Part shown: positions 16,832-24,769 of the stretch, piece by piece | How the letters are laid out: every line of letters begins with the position of its first letter | Position numbering within the stretch: position 1 is the first letter of the stretch | Source: an uncultured Ruminiclostridium sp. | GTDB lineage: Bacteria; Bacillota; Clostridia; Oscillospirales; Ruminococcaceae | Direction: 5' to 3' | NCBI GenBank assembly: GCA_944386545.1 | Contig: CALXBK010000001.1 | Span: forward strand, 62,001 to 126,000 | Length of the DNA stretch: 64,000 nucleotides | Notes under the pieces: generated by a model | The model's input: only the letters and a program-made list of their open reading frames with translations | Database searches by the model: none | Told to the model about the DNA's origin: nothing | Translations under genes and position numbers: made by a program

Positions 16832-17968
16832 ATGCAGAGAAAAATGAACGGTGAAGAACAAAAACGCTATCGCTCGATAAACGCCTATGTTGTGGCATTT
16901 GTATTTATCATAATGATTTCGGCGGGCGGAATATGCGTCATAATTTTGAATATACTCAACGCTGTCGGATTCGTGGGCTACATGAGAGTACCGCCTATGA
17001 TTTTGCCGGTGATAATGCTGTGTGCCTGTATCATAATCGGAAGCGTGCTTTCCGCAATGCTGTCGGGCATACTCTTAAAGCCGCTTAAGGAGCTTAAAGA
17101 CGGACTTGAACGGGTTGCGGGCGGCGATTTTTCCGTAAGGCTTGAAAAGAGCGAAAACTTTGAAATCGCAAAGATACAGGAGAGCTTTAACATAATGGCG
17201 GGGGAGCTGAGCAACACCGAGCTGTTCAGAAACGACTTTATCAACGACTTCTCCCACGAGTTCAAAACCCCGATGGTTTCTGTGCTCGGCTTTGCGAAGC
17301 AGCTTAAAAAGGGTGGGCTTACGAAAGAGCAGGAGCATGAATACATCGACATCATCATATCCGAATCTCAGCGGCTGATAAATATGTCAACCAATATTCT
17401 TATGCTCAACAAGCTTGAAAATCAGCAGATAATAACCGATAAGCAGGATTTTTCGCTGGACGAGGAGCTGAGAAGGTGCATACTTCTGCTTGAGCCGCAC
17501 TGGAGCGCAAAACAGCTTGAAGTAGAGCCTGAGCTTGACAGGATAACCTATTTCGGCAACAGCGAGATGCTACAGCAGGTATGGCTGAATGTCATATCAA
17601 ATGCGATAAAATACACCGAGGCGGGCGGCAAAATAGAAGTGCGCCTTGATATAAACCCCAAAAACGCCAACGAGGTGCGTATTGCCGTATGCGATAACGG
17701 TATCGGCATGGACAATACAACGGCACAGAGAATTTTTGAAAAATTCTATCAGGGTGACAGCTCAAGAGCAACAGGCGGCAACGGGCTGGGCTTATCCCTT
17801 GCAAAGCGCATAGTGGAGCTTTGCGGCGGCAGAATAACCGTAAAAAGCGAGCTTGGCAAGGGCACGGACTTTTATATCTTCCTTCCTGTTGAAGCAAAGG
17901 AGAAAAAAGAGGAAAAGAAGAAAAGGTCTGCAAATTCCGTTAATACTGCGGGACTAAAGGGCAATTAG
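16832..17968 (+). CDS. Sensor histidine kinase
   Basis: This 378-residue membrane kinase has two membrane helices (about 17-43 and 55-83) separated by a very short external loop, so it probably senses within the membrane or through a partner. A HAMP linker (about 80-130) follows, then a HisKA domain with phosphorylated H142 in SHEFKTP and an HATPase_c domain with NVISNAIKY, DNGIGM and GLGLSLAKRI. The Lys/Glu-rich tail is unstructured. The short-loop design and the ABC exporter downstream resemble antibiotic-peptide sensing systems, but this is inference. Confidence 0.94.
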   Translation: MQRKMNGEEQKRYRSINAYVVAFVFIIMISAGGICVIILNILNAVGFVGYMRVPPMILPVIMLCACIIIGSVLSAMLSGILLKPLKELKDGLERVAGGDFSVRLEKSENFEIAKIQESFNIMAGELSNTELFRNDFINDFSHEFKTPMVSVLGFAKQLKKGGLTKEQEHEYIDIIISESQRLINMSTNILMLNKLENQQIITDKQDFSLDEELRRCILLLEPHWSAKQLEVEPELDRITYFGNSEMLQQVWLNVISNAIKYTEAGGKIEVRLDINPKNANEVRIAVCDNGIGMDNTTAQRIFEKFYQGDSSRATGGNGLGLSLAKRIVELCGGRITVKSELGKGTDFYIFLPVEAKEKKEEKKKRSANSVNTAGLKGN

Positions 17969-18008
17969 CCCCTCCTGTATTTCAAATAAATAAAAAGGAG
18001 AAAAAACC

Positions 18009-20666
18009 ATGCTTCAGTTAAAAGGCATAACTAAGGACTATGAGCTTGGCAACAGCAAGGTAGAGGCGCTCAGAGGGGTTTCCCTTGATTTCAGAGAAAG
18101 CGAATTTGTTGCTGTTTTAGGTCCTTCGGGCTGCGGCAAGACGACCTTGCTCAACATTATAGGCGGTCTTGACAGCTATACAAAAGGTGACCTCATTATC
18201 GGAGGAAAATCCACAAAGGATTACAAAAGCTCGGACTGGGACACTTACAGAAACCACTCTATCGGCTTTGTATTCCAGAGCTACAATCTTATCCCGCACC
18301 AGACGGTACTCTCAAACGTCGAGCTTGCGCTGACGCTTTCGGGCGTTTCAAAGGCGGAGCGCAGAAAGCGTGCAAAGGAAGCGCTTAAAAAGGTGGGACT
18401 GGGCGACCAGATGAACAAAAAGCCCAATCAGATGTCGGGCGGTCAGATGCAGAGAGTAGCAATTGCAAGAGCGCTGGTAAACAATCCCGATATACTGCTT
18501 GCCGACGAGCCGACGGGCGCACTTGACAGCGAAACCAGCGTGCAGATTATGAATTTGCTGAGGGATATTTCCAAAGACAAGCTGATAATCATGGTAACGC
18601 ACAACCCCGACCTTGCCGAAGAATATTCCAACCGTATCATAAGACTGCTTGACGGCAAGGTGGTTGACGATACCAACCCCTACGACAGAAATGTTGTCGA
18701 GCCTATCGAAAAGAAAAAACAGCCGAAGCAGAAAAAGCCCTCGATGTCATATCTGACGGCCTTGTCGCTCAGTCTTAATAACCTCATGACAAAAAAAGCG
18801 CGTACCATTATGACATCGTTTGCGGGAAGCATAGGTATCATCGGCATTGCGCTCATTCTTGCAATTTCTCACGGCGCACAGCTTTACATCAACTCCGTTG
18901 AGGAAAACACCCTCGCAAGCTACCCCATAACCATAAACAGCAACAGCCTGGATATGACCTCAATGATGTCGAGTATGATGCAGGCGAACAAGGGAGAAGT
19001 AAAAGAGGACGGCAAGATACACTCCAACAACATAATGAGCAATATGGTAAATACCATGCTCACACAGATGAGAACAAATGACCTGAAGGCTTTCCGTGAA
19101 TATATTTTAGGCGAAGGCTCGAAGATAACCGAATACACAAGCGACATAAAGTATTCCTATTCAACGCCGTTGAATGTTTTCAGACTTGACGAAAACGGCG
19201 ATACCGTGCAGGTAAACCCCGCACAGCTTATGAACGAGCTGGGAATGTCAAACTCCGTGACAGGCTCACAGCTCATGAGCAGCATTATGACCAATTACGA
19301 TGTGTGGACAGAGCTTATAAATAATGACGAGCTTCTCTCAAACCAGTACGAGGTGGTTACGGGAAGAATGCCGCAGGAGTACAACGAAGTCGTTATCATG
19401 GTAAGCAAGAACAATCAGATTTCCGACTATGCGCTGTATTGTCTGGGACTTATGGACAGCGACGAACTTATCGAGGCGGTGCAGAACGCACTTGCAGGCA
19501 AGCAGCAGGAAATTGATTTTGAAGCCGAGGAGCAGAGCTATACCCTTGATGAGCTTATGGCGCTTGAATTTAAGCTTCTTACCAACAGCGACTTTTATGC
19601 CGAGGAAAACGGCGTATGGGTGGATAAGAGCGAGGACGACATCTACATGGCTCAGAAGGTGAGAGACGCCGAAACCATTAAGGTGGTAGGCGTTGTGCGC
19701 CCGACCGATAACGCTCTTTTGCAAAGCGAGGCAAATCTGCCTGTTGTGGGATATACCCATGCGCTGACCGAATACCTTGTTGAAAAGAACGGCAACGGCG
19801 AGGTCGTAAAGGCACAGCAGGATAACCCCGACATTGATATTTTCACAGGCCTTGAATTTCCCAAGGAGGGAGAAGAAAAGGCCGAGATTACCATGGAAAT
19901 GATACAGCAGTACATCATGACGCTTTCTCCCGAGGAGCAGGCAGCCGCACAGGAAAAGATAGCCCAGGCACAGCAGATGGGCATGACCGAACAGCAGATA
20001 CTTGAAGCTTTTGCAAAGCAGATGGGAATGTTGCAGACGGAAGCAACCTATGACTCCAACATGGAGAAGTTAGGCGTGGCGTCGGTAGATCAGCCCAGCA
20101 TGATAAGCATATACCCCAAGGATTTTGACTCCAAGGAAAAGATAGAGGAAATAATAAACGAGTACAACGACAAGGTAGCGGCTGACGGCAACGAGGCTCT
20201 CAAAATCCGCTACACCGATATTGTCGGACTTATGATGAGCTCCGTTTCGGATATTATCGACACGATAAGCGTTATACTCATCGCCTTTGTAGCAATCTCA
20301 CTCGTGGTATCCTCTATAATGATAGGAATTATCACCTACATCTCCGTGCTTGAAAGAACAAAGGAGATAGGCATACTGCGTGCCATGGGTGCGTCCAAGC
20401 GGGATATTTCAAGAGTGTTCAACGCCGAAACTCTTATTGTGGGTTTTACCGCGGGTGCGATGGGAATTATAGTGACACTGCTGCTGCTTATTCCCGCAAA
20501 CGCAATCGTACAAAACCTCACGGGCATAGCAGGTCTTTGCGTACTGCCGTGGGAGGGCGGAGTTGCTCTTGTTGTAATAAGCATGCTCCTTACCCTTATC
20601 GCAGGCTTTATCCCCTCTAAGATGGCGGCAAAGAAGGACCCCGTTGCGGCTTTGCGCTCAGAATAA
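18009..20666 (+). CDS. MacB-like ABC transporter, fused ATPase and FtsX-type permease
   Basis: This 885-residue protein joins an N-terminal ABC ATPase to a permease. The ATPase has Walker A GPSGCGKT (38-45), a Q-loop FQSYNLI, the signature MSGGQMQRVAIARAL and Walker B ILLADEPTGALD. The permease has one membrane helix near 265-290, a large extracytoplasmic domain of about 450 residues containing Gln/Glu-rich helices, and three C-terminal helices with the FtsX motif (ERTKEIGILRAMGASKRDI). Such proteins act as mechanotransmitters or exporters of peptides and lipids rather than importers. It lies 40 bases after the kinase gene and is probably co-transcribed with the two-component system. The substrate is unknown. 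Confidence 0.93.
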   Translation: MLQLKGITKDYELGNSKVEALRGVSLDFRESEFVAVLGPSGCGKTTLLNIIGGLDSYTKGDLIIGGKSTKDYKSSDWDTYRNHSIGFVFQSYNLIPHQTVLSNVELALTLSGVSKAERRKRAKEALKKVGLGDQMNKKPNQMSGGQMQRVAIARALVNNPDILLADEPTGALDSETSVQIMNLLRDISKDKLIIMVTHNPDLAEEYSNRIIRLLDGKVVDDTNPYDRNVVEPIEKKKQPKQKKPSMSYLTALSLSLNNLMTKKARTIMTSFAGSIGIIGIALILAISHGAQLYINSVEENTLASYPITINSNSLDMTSMMSSMMQANKGEVKEDGKIHSNNIMSNMVNTMLTQMRTNDLKAFREYILGEGSKITEYTSDIKYSYSTPLNVFRLDENGDTVQVNPAQLMNELGMSNSVTGSQLMSSIMTNYDVWTELINNDELLSNQYEVVTGRMPQEYNEVVIMVSKNNQISDYALYCLGLMDSDELIEAVQNALAGKQQEIDFEAEEQSYTLDELMALEFKLLTNSDFYAEENGVWVDKSEDDIYMAQKVRDAETIKVVGVVRPTDNALLQSEANLPVVGYTHALTEYLVEKNGNGEVVKAQQDNPDIDIFTGLEFPKEGEEKAEITMEMIQQYIMTLSPEEQAAAQEKIAQAQQMGMTEQQILEAFAKQMGMLQTEATYDSNMEKLGVASVDQPSMISIYPKDFDSKEKIEEIINEYNDKVAADGNEALKIRYTDIVGLMMSSVSDIIDTISVILIAFVAISLVVSSIMIGIITYISVLERTKEIGILRAMGASKRDISRVFNAETLIVGFTAGAMGIIVTLLLLIPANAIVQNLTGIAGLCVLPWEGGVALVVISMLLTLIAGFIPSKMAAKKDPVAALRSE

Positions 20667-20697
20667 ATACGCTTCCTTAGTTTTAATAAAACAGCTT

Positions 20698-20723
20698 GCC
20701 GCCGTACCTTTCGGTACGGCGGC
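20698..20723. repeat. Hairpin, copy 1 (possible terminator)
   Basis: A perfect 11-bp stem, GCCGCCGTACC/GGTACGGCGGC, has a TTTC loop. The following T tract is weak, so terminator function is uncertain. The same 26 bases recur at 22264-22289 on the other side of the AT-rich lipoprotein/regulator pair. Confidence 0.85.
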
Positions 20724-20868
20724 TCAGTTTATCTAAAACCTTTTTAAGCTTTTATAGTTGCAACTTCACATTTAAAGCATATTGAGAAAATGCTGTTAAA
20801 GCCTCTTATTATTCAGTGAGCAGTCTAAAAGCATAATATCTGTTCTGGTATAACAACATATTATAGAT

Positions 20869-21789
20869 TTATTTGTATAATTGTGCATTAACAATACCTA
20901 TCTGCATATAATAATCTCCCATGTCTCCTTCATTTCCGCATTTTATTGTTAGTTTTTTTACACCTGATACATCTATATTAAAATCAATTTTTGAAGTTGT
21001 TTTAGTAAAACCGGTTTGTGAAAATTGTAAAACATCATCTACATAAATATTTACAAAATAGGACCAATCGGGATTTGTATCCTCGGCGGCGACAATTGAA
21101 CCTACAAATTTTAAAAATTTACCATTCAGATTATGTATTGAGCGTGGTTCACTTGTTTTGCCGTTACCGCTGTTGTATAAATCATGGTAATAATGAACTC
21201 CATCATAACTGTTTCCAAAAGAATCTTTGAAGCTTCCGGCTTTGTATTCATAGTATTTTGAATCAATCACATATACGGTTTCAAGTCCTACCGGCAAAGA
21301 TTCGGGATCTATCATTCCGCAACGTGAACATTTATTATCAACATAATCATGTCCTAATGCACTTCCCGATGTTTCTCCGCAACGGGTGCAAATTTTCGGC
21401 GATGTACAGGTAGCGTCGGAATAATTGTGACCAACCTCAGAGCCGTTTATTTCACCGCAACGAACGCAAATTTGAGGACTTGTGCAGGTTGCATCAGAAA
21501 AATAATGTCCCAATGCAACTCCTGCGGTAGCGCCGCAAGAACATGTTTTGGGTGAAGTACAGGTAGCCTCAGAATAAACATGGATATGCTTCGGAGTTGA
21601 TTGAGCGGTACTTGACTGCGTTGCAGAATCAACTGTTGAAGCTTCAGCATTGTTAGAGCTATCCTCAGAGGAGCTCTGTGTTTGATTTCCTGCTGATGTA
21701 CTTGGTACATCGGTATTACTGCTGGCGCAAGCAGATAAGCTAAGCAACATACCCGCTGAAATAATAAAGACAGTGACTTTTTTAAACAT
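20869..21789 (-). CDS. Lipoprotein with Cys-pair repeats and NPCBM-like domain
   Basis: This 306-residue protein has a lipobox LSAC, with C21 as the predicted lipidated residue. A Ser/Thr/Gln-rich linker (22-67) leads to three or four tandem units (about 69-158) of the form GHxYSDATCTSPxxCxxCG, each carrying a Cys motif like a zinc knuckle. A C-terminal beta domain (about 161-306, YVIDSKYYEYKAGSFKDSFG...) resembles the carbohydrate-binding NPCBM/NEW2 domain. It is anchored outside the cell and may bind glycans; this is inferred. Base composition is clearly more AT-rich than its neighbours, suggesting transfer. It is divergent from the HTH gene at 21895. Confidence 0.8.
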   Translation of the reverse strand: MFKKVTVFIISAGMLLSLSACASSNTDVPSTSAGNQTQSSSEDSSNNAEASTVDSATQSSTAQSTPKHIHVYSEATCTSPKTCSCGATAGVALGHYFSDATCTSPQICVRCGEINGSEVGHNYSDATCTSPKICTRCGETSGSALGHDYVDNKCSRCGMIDPESLPVGLETVYVIDSKYYEYKAGSFKDSFGNSYDGVHYYHDLYNSGNGKTSEPRSIHNLNGKFLKFVGSIVAAEDTNPDWSYFVNIYVDDVLQFSQTGFTKTTSKIDFNIDVSGVKKLTIKCGNEGDMGDYYMQIGIVNAQLYK

Positions 21790-21802
21790 TTTAAATTCCT
21801 CC

Positions 21803-21881
21803 TTTTTGACATTCTGTGAATGTTATGTCTGTTTAAATTATAGATATAATTTCTTTATTGACAAGTACTAAATGTCAAAAA
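21803..21881. promoter_or_regulatory. Shared operator-like repeats in the divergent promoter
   Basis: TTGACA/TGTCAA half sites occur at 21806-21811, 21858-21863 and 21873-21878. The last two form a TTGACA-N9-TGTCAA palindrome. The outer copies lie symmetrically next to the ribosome binding sites of the two divergent genes. This is the expected layout for autoregulation by the HTH protein at 21895. Confidence 0.5.
21837..21864 (-). promoter_or_regulatory. Sigma-A promoter for the lipoprotein gene
   Basis: On the minus strand, TTGTCA (complement of 21859-21864), a 16-base spacer and TATAAT (complement of 21837-21842) lie about 48 bases before the lipoprotein start. The -35 overlaps an operator-like half site. 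Confidence 0.7.
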
Positions 21882-21894
21882 GAAGGAGAATTTT

Positions 21895-22146
21895 ATGTTT
21901 ATAAACAAAAGCAGTAATGGATTAAATAATGTTTGTGGTGAAAATATCTCTAAATTCCGCAAAAATCTGAAAATTTCTCAAAGAGAACTTGCCGATAAAA
22001 TGCAATTAGTAGGAATAGATATTGATAAAAATGCTATTCAACGAATAGAATGCGGTAAACGATTTGTTACTGATATAGAAATTATTGCATTCTCAAAAGT
22101 GTTTAATAAAAATTACGACGAGTTATTAAACTGCCCAAATAAGTAA
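21895..22146 (+). CDS. XRE-family HTH transcriptional regulator
   Basis: This 83-residue protein is essentially one helix-turn-helix domain (about residues 14-76), with the pattern ISKFRKNLKISQRELADKM...IQRIECGKRFVTD. The ribosome binding site is GAAGGAG. It is small, AT-rich and divergent from the lipoprotein gene, so it is a likely local repressor acting on the shared TTGACA/TGTCAA sites. A toxin-antitoxin antitoxin was considered, but no toxin-like partner gene lies next to it. Confidence 0.85.
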   Translation: MFINKSSNGLNNVCGENISKFRKNLKISQRELADKMQLVGIDIDKNAIQRIECGKRFVTDIEIIAFSKVFNKNYDELLNCPNK

Positions 22147-22263
22147 ATCAATTCGAGCATAAGCGAACATTTGCTTCAATTCAAAGCTAAGTGAAAGCAG
22201 AGCTTTATCACCGCACCGCCCTGTTTACGGGTGTATTAAAAACAGATAGCCTAAAAGCTTTTT

Positions 22264-22289
22264 GCCGCCGTACCTTTCGGTACGGCGGC
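22264..22289. repeat. Hairpin, copy 2 (identical to 20698-20723)
   Basis: This is the same 11-bp stem and TTTC loop as copy 1, in the same orientation. It lacks a T tract on either side. It lies between the ends of the convergent HTH and M23 genes. Confidence 0.85.
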
Positions 22290-22328
22290 TGATATATTTG
22301 TGTGAAAACAGCGTTTAGCGGCGGTACA

Positions 22329-23015
22329 TTATGAATTAATAAACTCGGTCGGATTTATCCACTTATCGCTTGACTTAACTCCGAAGTGAAGATGCGGCTC
22401 AAGCTTTGATTCGCAGTCAAATTCGCCTGTCTTGCCGATAACCGTACCCGCTTCAACCTCAGTACCCTGTTTTACCTCCAGCGCTTTGTCAAGCCCGAAA
22501 TAATGCGTGGTATATCCGTCACCGTGGTCGATTACAACGCAAACGCCCCAAAGAGCGTCGTCCTTTATCTGCGAAACCGTACCCGGCGCCGCCGCCTTTA
22601 CGGCAGTTCCGAGGGGTGCGGCAATGTCGATACCGTCATGGGTTTTCCATACGCCGAGCGTTTCGCTCTTTACAAGCTCACCGTTTGAGTATTCCCATAT
22701 AATTTCTCCCTCAACCGGCATTATGCGCTTTGCGGTATTGCTCACAAAGTTATTTGCCTCGGCGTCGGATTGCTCCTCGCTTGACTCCTCCTTTTCAATG
22801 CCGCTCTGATTTTTGTCAACCGCCGCCGCGGAGCTTTCCGTTTCGCTCTGAGAAGAAGTGGGAGCACTGCTCTCCTGAGAGGTTATCTGCTTTATTGAGC
22901 TGTCGTAGGCAATGTATGACGCAATTGCGACTGCCGTAATACTAAGGCACAGCGCGCCTGCAAAGCCCTTGCCCTTGAGAAATTTTCTGATTTTTGCAAA
23001 TTTTATCTTTTCCAT
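22329..23015 (-). CDS. Membrane-anchored M23 peptidase-like protein, SpoIIQ-like
   Basis: From the ATG at 23015, which has a GAAAGGAC ribosome binding site, the protein is 228 residues long. An in-frame ATG at 23207 would add 64 unlikely residues and run into the comM start region. It has one N-terminal membrane helix (about 17-37), a Ser/Glu-rich linker and an M23 domain with WKTHDGIDIAAPLG, ...VVIDHGDGYTTHYF and EPHLHFGV. His and Asp metal ligands appear present. The layout resembles SpoIIQ, the forespore protein that pairs with SpoIIIAH across the septum. A general cell-wall endopeptidase is the alternative. Confidence 0.75.
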   Translation of the reverse strand: MEKIKFAKIRKFLKGKGFAGALCLSITAVAIASYIAYDSSIKQITSQESSAPTSSQSETESSAAAVDKNQSGIEKEESSEEQSDAEANNFVSNTAKRIMPVEGEIIWEYSNGELVKSETLGVWKTHDGIDIAAPLGTAVKAAAPGTVSQIKDDALWGVCVVIDHGDGYTTHYFGLDKALEVKQGTEVEAGTVIGKTGEFDCESKLEPHLHFGVKSSDKWINPTEFINS

Positions 23016-23131
23016 TGTATAGTCCTTTCGCATAAAAATAATTCTTGCAACTCTATTTTTAACAGTAAAGGCTTTTATATACATACGTTGTGAAATTCTG
23101 ACGTCAAAGGAAGATAAAGCAAAAATTTGTG

Positions 23132-23160
23132 TTGAAAAGTGTCGGGAAATGCTGTATAAT
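23132..23160 (+). promoter_or_regulatory. Sigma-A promoter for comM
   Basis: TTGAAA (23132-23137), a 17-base spacer and TATAAT (23155-23160) lie 36 bases before the comM start codon. Confidence 0.85.
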
Positions 23161-23196
23161 TTAGTAAGACAGTAATGCGGCAAGGGGGAATATAAA

Positions 23197-24720
23197 ATGT
23201 TCGGCAAGGTTTATGCGGTGGGGCTGTTCGGAATGAACGCCTTTTTGGTAACTGCGGAAATCATCACATCAAGAGGTCAGCCCGCCTTTGACATAGTGGG
23301 ACTGGGCGACCTTGCGGTGCAGGAGAGCAAAATGCGTATACGCGGCGCATTGTCGGGAATGAACATCAATATTTCGGGACAGCGTATAACGGTAAATCTT
23401 GCGCCTGCCGATGTCAAAAAAAGCGGCTCGATGTACGACCTTGCCATAATTGCGGCTATTCTTTCGGTAAATGGGATTATCCCCGAAAATCTTTCCGACT
23501 GCGCCTTTCTCGGAGAGGTGTCGCTCGGCGGCTCGCTCGTGTTTACAAACGGCGCAATCGGCATGGCGATTGAAGCGAAAAAGAGAGGTATAAAAAAGCT
23601 GTTTCTCCCCGCACAAAACGCACGAGAAGCGTCTGTTGTGGACGGGCTTGAGGTGTACGGCGTTGACAATATAGCGTCGCTGGTACGGCATTTCACGGGC
23701 AAAAAGCCAATTGCACCCGCTGACGCTTACAAGCCGCCCGAATCGGTATTTGAAACAGAGGATTTTGAGGATATAAAGGGACAGCACTTTGCAAGAAAGG
23801 CGCTTGAAGTGGCGGCGGCAGGCTTTCATAACGTCCTGCTTATAGGTCCTCCCGGTACGGGCAAAAGCATGATGGCAAAACGCCTGCCCTCGATACTCCC
23901 GCCGATGAGCTTTGACGAGAGCATAGAAACGACAAGCATACACTCAATCGCAGGACAGCTTGACAGCGAAAAGCCGATTGTCGCCGTAAGGCCGTTCAGA
24001 AGCGTTTCACATACCGCCTCTGCGGTAGGGCTTATAGGAGGAGGAAGCGTGCCGAAGCCCGGCGAAATTTCCCTTGCGCATAACGGCGTGCTGTTTTTGG
24101 ACGAGCTTCCCGAATTTGACCGCCGCACGCTTGAAGCTTTGCGCCAGCCGCTTGAGGACGGGGTAATAACCATATCGAGAGCGCAGGGCTCTGTTACGTA
24201 CCTGTGTGACATAATGCTTGTAGCGGCAATGAATCCCTGTCCCTGCGGAAATTTCGGCAACCCTAAGGCAAAATGCACCTGCACTCAGAGAATGATACAA
24301 AATTATCTCGGCAAGATAAGCCGCCCTGTCTTAGACAGGATAGACATACAGGCAGAAGTGCCCCAGCTTGCCTACAACGAGCTTAGCAATATGCAAAAGG
24401 GCGAGCCGAGCAGCGCCATACTTGAGCGAATACAGCGTGCAAGAGAAGTACAGAAAAAACGCTTTGAGGGTACTGATATACGCTCAAATTCCCGCATTAC
24501 GCCCGGATATTTAAGAGAAATGTGCCCGCTGACAGCAGAAGCAGAGGATATGCTTGCAGAGTCCTTTGACAGACTCGGACTTTCCGCAAGAGCCTATGAC
24601 AGAATATTAAAGGTTGCCCGCACCTGTGCAGACCTATCGGCAAGCGAGGTAATACGCAAGGCGGATATTGCCTCTGCGATAAGCTTCAGAAGCCTTGACC
24701 GCAAATACTGGGGCGGATAA
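23197..24720 (+). CDS. comM: YifB/ComM family Mg-chelatase-like AAA+ ATPase
   Basis: This 507-residue protein has a Lon-protease-like N-terminal domain (1-165) with the KSGSMYDLAIIAAIL segment. An AAA+ core follows, with Walker A IGPPGTGKSMMAKRLP (about 215-230), Walker B GVLFLDELPEF and a Cys cluster CPCGNFGNPKAKCTC. The C-terminal Mg-chelatase-like helical domain ends near 505. ComM is a hexameric helicase that promotes branch migration during natural transformation; the role outside naturally competent Proteobacteria is less clear. The ribosome binding site is AAGGGGGAA. Confidence 0.93.
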   Translation: MFGKVYAVGLFGMNAFLVTAEIITSRGQPAFDIVGLGDLAVQESKMRIRGALSGMNINISGQRITVNLAPADVKKSGSMYDLAIIAAILSVNGIIPENLSDCAFLGEVSLGGSLVFTNGAIGMAIEAKKRGIKKLFLPAQNAREASVVDGLEVYGVDNIASLVRHFTGKKPIAPADAYKPPESVFETEDFEDIKGQHFARKALEVAAAGFHNVLLIGPPGTGKSMMAKRLPSILPPMSFDESIETTSIHSIAGQLDSEKPIVAVRPFRSVSHTASAVGLIGGGSVPKPGEISLAHNGVLFLDELPEFDRRTLEALRQPLEDGVITISRAQGSVTYLCDIMLVAAMNPCPCGNFGNPKAKCTCTQRMIQNYLGKISRPVLDRIDIQAEVPQLAYNELSNMQKGEPSSAILERIQRAREVQKKRFEGTDIRSNSRITPGYLREMCPLTAEAEDMLAESFDRLGLSARAYDRILKVARTCADLSASEVIRKADIASAISFRSLDRKYWGG

Positions 24721-24726
24721 TATGAA

Positions 24727-24768
24727 AATCCCCGACGGTAGAGTATATCGTCGGGGATTATTGTTTGT
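24727..24768. terminator. Bidirectional terminator between comM and gltX
   Basis: A perfect 11-bp stem (24727-24737/24749-24759, AATCCCCGACG/CGTCGGGGATT) is flanked by T-rich DNA on the plus strand and a short T run on the minus strand. It serves the convergent comM and gltX transcripts. Confidence 0.88.
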
Positions 24769-24769
24769 T

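Noticed and set aside
21895-22146. Toxin-antitoxin system with the HTH protein as antitoxin
   Set aside because: The only neighbour is a divergent lipoprotein. No RelE, HigB or other toxin-like small gene is adjacent.
20698-22289. Insertion sequence or prophage fragment
   Set aside because: The hairpins flank foreign-looking DNA, but there is no transposase, integrase or phage structural gene, and the repeats are too short to be IS ends on this evidence.
23016-23207. 64-residue N-terminal extension of the M23 protein
   Set aside because: The upstream ATG lies inside the divergent comM gene, and the extension is not signal-like. ATG 23015 has a good ribosome binding site.
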